Shown here piece by piece: positions 1 through 3,780 of a DNA stretch of 6,847 nt. The stretch comes from Clostridia bacterium (GTDB lineage Bacteria > Bacillota > Clostridia > Lachnospirales > Cellulosilyticaceae): NCBI GenBank assembly GCA_029256345.1, contig JAQSYC010000212.1, positions 1 to 6,847 of the forward strand, read 5' to 3'. The notes under the pieces were generated by a model. That model was not told where the DNA came from and did not search any database. It was given only the letters and a program-made list of their open reading frames with translations. A program made the position numbers and the translations under genes. Positions within the stretch are counted from its first letter, which is position 1. Each line of letters starts with the position of its first letter.

Positions 1-639
1 CTAGAATCAGGACCATTGGATTTTGTATTAGCAGATTTAGGTGTCTCTTCCATGCAAATAGACAATCCTGAAAGAGGCTTTTCATTTAAAAGTGATGGAC
101 CCTTAGACTTACGTCTGAATCCCAATAGAGGTGAATCTGTAGCCTCGCGTTTAAAAACTATTTCACAAGATGAATTACAAGGTATGTTGTTAGAAAACGC
201 GGACGAACCTCATTCGGCAGTCATTGCCCGTGCCATTATTGCCCAAATTAAAAAAGGCATAGACCTATCAACAACCACTCAGCTCCAACAGGTTATTAAA
301 GATGCTCTGCAATTTATTCCAGAAAACACGAGGGACTATGAGATTAAAAAATCTTGTCAACGCTGCTTTCAAGCGTTACGAATTGATGTCAATAATGAAT
401 TTGAAGTGCTGTATGAATTTCTGGAAAAACTTCCTGCTACCCTTGCTAAGGGCGGTCGCGTTGCTATACTTTCCTTTCATTCAGGAGAAGATCGCCTCGT
501 CAAAAAATCTTTTCAACGTTTTTTCCGCGAAGGTATCTACCGCGAAATAGCTCCCGATTCTATTAGACCATCATTTGAAGAATGTAATACCAATAGCCGT
601 GCCCGTTCTGCTAAATTGCGTTGGGCCATAAAAACATAA
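1..639 (+). CDS. rsmH: RsmH-family 16S rRNA (cytosine-N4)-methyltransferase, 5'-truncated by window edge
   Basis: RsmH (formerly MraW) uses S-adenosylmethionine to methylate N4 of C1402 in the decoding centre of 16S rRNA. The frame is open from base 1, so the annotated Met at base 16 (a TTG codon) is internal and the true start lies outside the window. The visible 212 residues carry family signatures in order: DLGVSSMQIDNPERGFSF, LDLRLN, FQALRIDVNNEF, GGRVAILSFHSGEDRLVK and the C-terminal NSRARSAKLRW. The family is usually about 310 residues, so roughly 100 N-terminal residues, with the SAM-binding GGHS region, are missing. Several positions are divergent, for example FHSGEDR where most members have FHSLEDR. 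It is followed by a strong terminator and an opposite-strand gene, not by ftsL/ftsI as in the usual division and cell-wall cluster, so it may be a second, stand-alone paralogue. The family call is firm; the exact target base is inferred. Confidence 0.9.
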   Translation, partial: LESGPLDFVLADLGVSSMQIDNPERGFSFKSDGPLDLRLNPNRGESVASRLKTISQDELQGMLLENADEPHSAVIARAIIAQIKKGIDLSTTTQLQQVIKDALQFIPENTRDYEIKKSCQRCFQALRIDVNNEFEVLYEFLEKLPATLAKGGRVAILSFHSGEDRLVKKSFQRFFREGIYREIAPDSIRPSFEECNTNSRARSAKLRWAIKT

Positions 640-697
640 AGATATTCCCCCTATCAAGACATTAACATTATAAAAAGTATAGCAAATGAACTGACTG

Positions 698-753
698 AAC
701 TGACCCCAATAAGTTAGACCTAAAAATCTAACTTATTGGAGGCCAGTTTTTTT
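698..753 (+). terminator. Intrinsic terminator of the rsmH-like gene, with IS3-like arms
   Basis: A perfect 13-bp stem (706-718 with 727-739, 8-nt loop) is extended by an outer, imperfect stem (698-705 with 741-748) that has one bulge and one mismatch. A run of seven T follows at 747-753. This is a textbook rho-independent terminator 60 nt after the rsmH-like stop codon. The left arm, reading TGAACTGACCCCAATAAG from 696, resembles the terminal inverted repeat of IS3-family (IS150-type) elements, so the hairpin may descend from an insertion sequence end. Confidence 0.85.
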
Positions 754-863
754 GTGAATTCGGTATATATACCACAGAAACCTCCTACTGCACTGAAGAT
801 TGAAAACTGAAAAACTTTGCAGAATGTAAAAACCGACACTAAACCTATTTTCCTGTAAACACC

Positions 864-905
864 AAAACCCACGATCTCTGGGCAATTGTCAGAAATTCAT
901 GGGTT
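864..905 (-). terminator. Possible weak terminator downstream of trhA
   Basis: Just after the trhA-like stop on the minus strand, two alternative short stems are possible: CCCA/TGGG at 868-871 with 879-882, or AACCCA/TGGGTT at 866-871 with 900-905. Both end in TGGGTTTT with only four T. The position is right but the stem and T run are weak. The rest of the 754-916 gap shows only a 12-bp palindrome, GGTATATATACC, at 762-773. Confidence 0.3.
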
Positions 906-916
906 ATAACCACGGC

Positions 917-1402
917 TCATACATAAATGTATATTGCGAAAAAGTGTAATATGCTTCCAGCAAGCACAAACAGATGCCATATAAAATGATGATATTTAAA
1001 CCAATTAAATACAAAAAATAAAACACCGATACTATAACATACGCCTCCTGCAAGTAACAGTACAAATCCCATTCCACCAATTGCAAGCAAACAAAAAGGT
1101 GTATATGTCCCCGCAATTAACAGATAGACAGAGGAATGATCCATACGTTCAAATACATTCTTCACTTTCCCCTCTGGGAATGCATGATAAAGCATCGAGT
1201 TGCCATAAAGTACAATAAGTGAAACTGAATAAATAATCATACTAACCTCATATAAAGTATGATTAACGCTTATACCTTTGATGACTAGTAAAACTAAAGC
1301 AACAATTCCTAATAACATCCCAATTCCATGAGTAATTGAATGAGCAATTTCTTCTCCCATGGAAAAATTTTTTCTAACGATTATTTTTTTAACTTTATGC
1401 AT
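917..1402 (-). CDS. trhA: TrhA/hemolysin III-like (PAQR superfamily) membrane protein, internally shortened
   Basis: This is a member of the hemolysin III/YqfA/TrhA group of PAQR seven-helix membrane proteins, which are implicated in membrane-fluidity homeostasis. Motifs in order: GEEIAHSITHGIG (16-28), NSMLYHAF (68-75), DHSSVYLLIAGTYTPF (88-103) and HHFIWHLFVLAGSILHF (138-154). The putative metal ligands are retained: His73, Asp88, and the HxxxH pair His139/His143. The ATG at 1402 is chosen because GAGGTG lies 4 nt upstream; an in-frame ATG at 1426 has no good ribosome binding site. With this start the protein is 161 residues, whereas relatives have about 210-220. The shortfall is one block: GTYTPF runs almost directly into GGMGFVLLLAGG, and the intervening helices (about 50-58 residues) are absent. 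The frame stays open across the junction (about 1075-1093). The membrane topology should be disturbed, so it may be non-functional despite being open. It lies 165 bp downstream of rarD on the same strand. Confidence 0.78.
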   Translation of the reverse strand: MHKVKKIIVRKNFSMGEEIAHSITHGIGMLLGIVALVLLVIKGISVNHTLYEVSMIIYSVSLIVLYGNSMLYHAFPEGKVKNVFERMDHSSVYLLIAGTYTPFCLLAIGGMGFVLLLAGGVCYSIGVLFFVFNWFKYHHFIWHLFVLAGSILHFFAIYIYV

Positions 1403-1406
1403 CTGA

Positions 1407-1412
1407 CACCTC
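1407..1412 (-). promoter_or_regulatory. Ribosome binding site deciding the trhA start
   Basis: GAGGTG on the minus strand lies 4 nt before the ATG at 1402 and inside the longer reading frame that begins at 1426. It favours the internal ATG. Confidence 0.6.
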
Positions 1413-1418
1413 ATCGCC

Positions 1419-1601
1419 TTATCCATTATCTACATCAATATATTCTGACACCCTAGACTTAAGTAGTTCCACCAACTCTTCATCCATGAATCCGTAATTA
1501 TCAGCTATATTCAAATAACAAGTAACGCAATATACTTCTCCATCTTTATTATTGCCCGATATAAGCTTTAGTTCTTTACCAAACTTGCATCCACTTCCCT
1601 T
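1419..1601 (-). other. Start-less open frame between rarD and trhA, possible gene remnant
   Basis: A 60-codon frame is open between stops at 1602-1604 and 1419-1421. It overlaps the last 11 codons of rarD in another frame and the upstream in-frame extension of trhA. It encodes a protein-like sequence with GCKFGKELKLISG, then VYCVTCYLNIADNYGFMDE, then an acidic tail ending EYIDVDNG. It has Cys residues in a CxxC pair (YCVTC) plus one upstream Cys, as in small zinc-binding proteins. There is no ATG, GTG or TTG near its 5' end; the first Met is in GFMDE, close to the C-terminus. It could be the 3' end of a decayed gene or simply a chance frame. No family is recognised. Confidence 0.25.
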
Positions 1602-2473
1602 TTAAATAAGCCCATTTGAGAAAAAGAATATATCGTTAATGCTATCCATATTAAACCAAAGCTAATCATATCCACAGACGTAAACACTTCATGAAACACA
1701 AAAACCCCAATAAAGAGACTTATTGTAGGTGAAATATATTGAGTGAAACCAAGCACTGACAAAGGAAGTCTCTTTGCTCCACTTGAAAATAGCAAGAGTG
1801 GCACAGCTGTAACTATACCCGATCCTATAAGAAGAAGTATGACACCTATATGCTCTCTGCCAAAAGCACCCACCCCATTCATCTGTCTTACTGCAATGTA
1901 TAATGCAGCAACTGGAACAAGCATAGTGGTTTCAAGCGTTAATCCAACTATAGAATTAGTTCTAATTAACTTCTTCATCGCACCATATAATCCAAAAGAA
2001 ACAGCTAGTCCTAAGGAAACCCATGGTATTTTACCATATTGTAAGGTTTTGATAATGACACCCGTAGAAGCAAGCAAAAGTGCTCCTGCTTGCCAGTAAT
2101 TTAACTTTTCCTTGAATATTAGCATTCCCAAAGCCACTGCAAACAGTGGATTAATATAATATCCTAAGCTGGCATCTACAATCTTATCTGAATTGACAGC
2201 CCATATATATAAGCCCCAGTTAAACGCAATTAGAATTGATGCAATAAATATATAAAACACTTGCTTCTTATCCTTCATGACATACTTTAACGCTTTCCAT
2301 TGTTTGGTTATGGCTATAATAAAAATTGTAAATACAAAAGCCCATAAAATTCTGTGTGATAAAATTTCTATTGAAAACACACTGTCTATCAGCTTCCAAT
2401 AGATAGGTAGAATTCCCCATAATATGTATGCTACAACTGCATATATTACACCGTAAGTCCTCTCATTCCTCAA
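1568..2473 (-). CDS. rarD: RarD-type EamA/DMT-superfamily transporter
   Basis: This is an integral membrane permease of the drug/metabolite transporter superfamily, RarD subfamily ('chloramphenicol-sensitive protein RarD'); the physiological substrate of the family is not established. The 301-residue length and ten hydrophobic segments fit. Subfamily signatures are FNWGLYIWAVNSDKIVDASLGYYINPL (residues 84-110) and PLLLFSSGAKRLPLSVLGFTQYISPT (225-250). The start is a TTG codon at 2473, supported by AGAGGG 7 nt upstream; no in-frame ATG occurs before Met65, and starting there would delete two helices. The preceding 190 nt form a leader that follows a ykkC-type riboswitch and terminator on the same strand, with no other gene between, so the transporter is probably riboswitch-controlled. 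Some ykkC-regulated genes encode small DMT-superfamily exporters that expel guanidinium; this is a larger, different branch, and guanidine transport is only an inference from context. Confidence 0.93.
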   Translation of the reverse strand: MRNERTYGVIYAVVAYILWGILPIYWKLIDSVFSIEILSHRILWAFVFTIFIIAITKQWKALKYVMKDKKQVFYIFIASILIAFNWGLYIWAVNSDKIVDASLGYYINPLFAVALGMLIFKEKLNYWQAGALLLASTGVIIKTLQYGKIPWVSLGLAVSFGLYGAMKKLIRTNSIVGLTLETTMLVPVAALYIAVRQMNGVGAFGREHIGVILLLIGSGIVTAVPLLLFSSGAKRLPLSVLGFTQYISPTISLFIGVFVFHEVFTSVDMISFGLIWIALTIYSFSQMGLFKREVDASLVKN

Positions 2474-2480
2474 TTATTTT

Positions 2481-2486
2481 CCCTCT
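2481..2486 (-). promoter_or_regulatory. Ribosome binding site for the TTG start of rarD
   Basis: AGAGGG on the minus strand, 7 nt before TTG at 2473, supports the non-ATG start. Confidence 0.65.
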
Positions 2487-2664
2487 TTTCTTTGTTGATT
2501 TTTTATGTATTAACCTCATTACTTGTGGGAAATTCCCCACTTCATATAAAAACCTTCTATAGCTTTCTTATCCTTCACTTAGATTCCCTATTAACACTTA
2601 TCTAAAAATGAAATAACCAACTTATCTTACCTCATAATATTTTGAAGCTTGATTCTAAATAAGT

Positions 2665-2709
2665 AAAAAAAGCCATAAGAAATATTATTTAAATATCTCC
2701 TAGGCTTTT
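2665..2709 (-). terminator. Riboswitch-controlled intrinsic terminator
   Basis: Minus-strand AAAAGCC (2709-2703) pairs with GGCTTTT (2674-2668), and the T run continues to 2665. The inner part adds AGA/TCT and TATT/AATA pairs around a small loop. The 5' arm lies inside the conserved 3' portion of the ykkC aptamer, so aptamer folding and terminator folding are mutually exclusive. Confidence 0.85.
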
Positions 2710-2800
2710 ATCCTTCCGTGTACACTATTTACTGTGCGTTTTCTCTCGGACCTGCCAGTCAAAACTGCGGAACCCTAGAAAACCATATAGGTATTATATT
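2665..2800 (-). ncRNA. Guanidine-I (ykkC-yxkD) riboswitch with expression platform
   Basis: On the minus strand the conserved ykkC blocks appear in order: CTAGGGTTCCGC (2778-2767); a small hairpin CAGT-TTTG-ACTG (2767-2756); GGTCCGAGAG (2752-2743); a variable stem; ACACGG (2721-2716); and GGATAAAAGCCTAGGAGA (2714-2697). These match the family consensus as I recall it (CUAGGGUUCCG, GGUCCGAGAG, ACACGG, GGAUAAAAGCC-GGGAGA). The AAAAGCC segment is shared with a downstream terminator, the normal arrangement of a transcriptional ON switch: ligand holds this segment in the aptamer and blocks the terminator. Guanidine (subtype 1) is favoured by the conserved blocks. The subtype 2 variants that sense ppGpp, PRPP or nucleoside diphosphates share most of the fold and cannot be fully excluded by eye. 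The 5' limit is approximate. The first gene downstream is rarD. Confidence 0.88.
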
Positions 2801-2934
2801 TGTATAAAAACGAAAATTTATATAGTAACTTTAACATATTACATTTACTAATACAACCTAATTATTTTTATAGCATTAAGTATCATTCCTTGAAAGCAAT
2901 CATTGCATAAAAAAAATGCATTGTGAAATAGTTA

Positions 2935-2991
2935 CTATTGTGTCTTCCGACACTGGAGGTGAATCGCACTGATTCTATCCATTATAACCAT
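2935..2991 (-). CDS. Possible 18-codon small ORF with a strong but sequestered ribosome binding site
   Basis: An ATG at 2991 follows a near-perfect AGGAGGT (3004-2998) with a 6-nt spacer and opens a short frame, MVIMDRISAIHLQCRKTQ, ending in TAG at 2935-2937. The peptide is not recognised. It is not the hydrophobic type typical of type I toxins, although its start could be that of a truncated toxin or leader peptide. The ribosome binding site is perfectly complementary to ACCTCC inside the ORF (2960-2955), so in the RNA it should be buried in a stem. It is located 135 nt upstream of the riboswitch on the same strand. It may equally be non-coding, with the GGAGGT serving only as a hairpin arm. 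Confidence 0.3.
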   Translation of the reverse strand: MVIMDRISAIHLQCRKTQ

Positions 2992-3009
2992 ATAGTTACC
3001 TCCTTTTTT
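2940..3009. repeat. Compact inverted-repeat element with terminator-like form on the + strand
   Basis: Three nested or adjacent stems lie within 70 bp: GTGTC/GACAC (2940-2944 with 2949-2953; the minus-strand loop is GGAA, a GNRA tetraloop), GAATC/GATTC (2961-2965 with 2971-2975), and GGAGGT/ACCTCC (2955-2960 with 2998-3003). On the + strand the last stem is followed by six T (3004-3009), giving the form of an intrinsic terminator for transcription coming from the left. On the minus strand the same stem would mask a ribosome binding site. An 8-bp direct repeat, ATAGTTAC, flanks part of the element (2928-2935 and 2992-2999). Confidence 0.55.
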
Positions 3010-3222
3010 GAGTCTCGTTTAAAGATAACATATATGAAAACAGGCCAAAACCCTCCTCTATATCAAATACTTATAGCCATTATTTTAACACAATACTCAA
3101 AATTTGCCTAATTCCTCCTACTATTTACACTAAATATCAGTACCTATTTGATCCTACCTAGAAATGAGGATTTATTTTTATTTAACTGCATATTCTTGTC
3201 CTTACACTCATATATATTTAGC

Positions 3223-3284
3223 ATAAAGGTGTACATGATTTAGCGACGTAACCTTTATTGTCTCCTTGTCTGGAGTCTTTTTTT
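3223..3284 (+). repeat. Inverted repeat followed by a small hairpin and T run
   Basis: ATAAAGGT (3223-3230) and ACCTTTAT (3251-3258) form an 8-bp perfect stem, with a further TAC/GTA pairing inside. Immediately after comes CTCC/GGAG (3262-3265 with 3272-3275) and seven T (3278-3284), a weak terminator shape for + strand transcripts. No + strand gene precedes it within 2.5 kb, so its role is unclear; the first stem could also act at the 3' end of the hyp operon transcript. Confidence 0.35.
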
Positions 3285-3432
3285 ATTCTCTAACAAATTC
3301 ATCAATACTCATTGGTGCCTGAGCGCTTGGTATGGCTATGTGCTTATAATCTTAAAACTTCAAATGGATTACATCACTGGGGTACATTACATCTTGCAAA
3401 AATAACACTTGAAAATAAGAGTTTAGAATAAT
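3283..3432 (-). other. Protein-like in-frame tail after hypA with one internal stop, possible gene remnant
   Basis: Continuing in the hypA frame past its stop, the minus strand reads 49 codons to a TAA at 3283 with a single interruption (TAA at 3352-3354). The reading includes LFLQDVMYPSDVIHLKF before the interruption and DYKHIAIPSAQAPMSIDEF after it. The second part has a protein-like composition and less AT-rich codons than its surroundings. No start codon with a ribosome binding site was found and no family is recognised. A decayed downstream gene or chance are both possible. Confidence 0.22.
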
Positions 3433-3774
3433 TTAGCAAGCAATAATTTCCTTAATCATAAACTCTTTCCCGCATAGTATCTCCCAGTGCTTGCCTTCGC
3501 ACTTTGGACATGTATTATTATTCTCAATGAGATTAAAAACCTTATGACACTTCTTGCAAATAGCATTGCCTGGTAAAACTTCAATTTTTAATTTTGCCTC
3601 TTGTAATATCGTACCATCCACTGCAGCAGGATAACAGGCTTCAATATATTTCGGAATCATGGATGAGAGTTCACCAATTTGAAGAACTACTGTTTGGATT
3701 TGTGTTACGCCATTTTTTTTCGCGAAATTTTCAACTGTTTTAACGACTTCCATCAAAACTCCCACTTCATGCAA
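3433..3774 (-). CDS. hypA: Hydrogenase maturation nickel metallochaperone HypA
   Basis: HypA is a small cytoplasmic nickel chaperone that works with the GTPase HypB to insert nickel into [NiFe]-hydrogenase large subunits. The 113 residues match the family length. The N-terminus MHEVG carries the invariant nickel-binding His2 and Glu3. The zinc site is Cys73/Cys76 and Cys89/Cys92 (CKKC and CPKC, separated by 12 residues). IGELSSMIPKYIEACY and the C-terminal CGKEFMIKEI are also typical. The start is a TTG codon at 3774; the nickel motif must begin immediately after the initiator Met, which fixes this start, and AGGAAGGTG lies 8 nt upstream, overlapping the end of the preceding gene. Only 6 nt separate it from the upstream flavoprotein stop, so the two are co-transcribed and may be translationally coupled. 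An unusual point is Cys101 where many homologues have Ser (SGxEL). Confidence 0.95.
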   Translation of the reverse strand: MHEVGVLMEVVKTVENFAKKNGVTQIQTVVLQIGELSSMIPKYIEACYPAAVDGTILQEAKLKIEVLPGNAICKKCHKVFNLIENNNTCPKCEGKHWEILCGKEFMIKEIIAC

Positions 3775-3780
3775 ATGAAT

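Larger units (their letters stand above)
2474..3432. other. Long region without a long gene: riboswitch, structured elements, possible small ORF
   Basis: About 960 bp of AT-rich DNA between rarD and hypA. Going leftward in the direction of transcription it holds: a short protein-like tail after hypA (3283-3432); inverted repeats with a T run (3223-3284); featureless AT-rich sequence (about 3010-3220); a structured element with an 18-codon ORF (2935-3009); a palindromic AT-rich stretch with GCAATCATTGC at 2896-2906; the ykkC riboswitch (2665-2800); and a rarD leader with a near-palindrome GTGGGAAATTCCCCAC at 2525-2540. I found no promoter I would defend; a TATAAT on the minus strand at about 2792-2797 lies inside the presumed aptamer and has no matching -35 box. 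Confidence 0.6.

Noticed and set aside
302..550. 82-codon + strand frame
   Set aside because: It lies wholly inside the rsmH-like gene in a different frame.
762..773. Perfect 12-bp palindrome GGTATATATACC
   Set aside because: It is low-complexity AT alternation in an AT-rich spacer, too weak alone to call an operator.
904..1116. 70-codon minus-strand frame
   Set aside because: It overlaps trhA in another frame. I checked whether it could hold the missing helices of TrhA through a frameshift; it shows none of the family motifs.
1743..2099. 118-codon + strand frame
   Set aside because: It is antisense to rarD and has the mixed composition of a shadow frame.
2474..2540. Very short minus-strand frames in the rarD leader (MKWGISHK and an overlapping Lys-rich frame)
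   Set aside because: Neither has a convincing ribosome binding site, and such short frames are expected by chance.
2792..2797. TATAAT on the minus strand as a -10 box for the riboswitch transcript
   Set aside because: No acceptable -35 box lies 16-18 nt upstream, and it would place the transcript start inside the aptamer's first stem.
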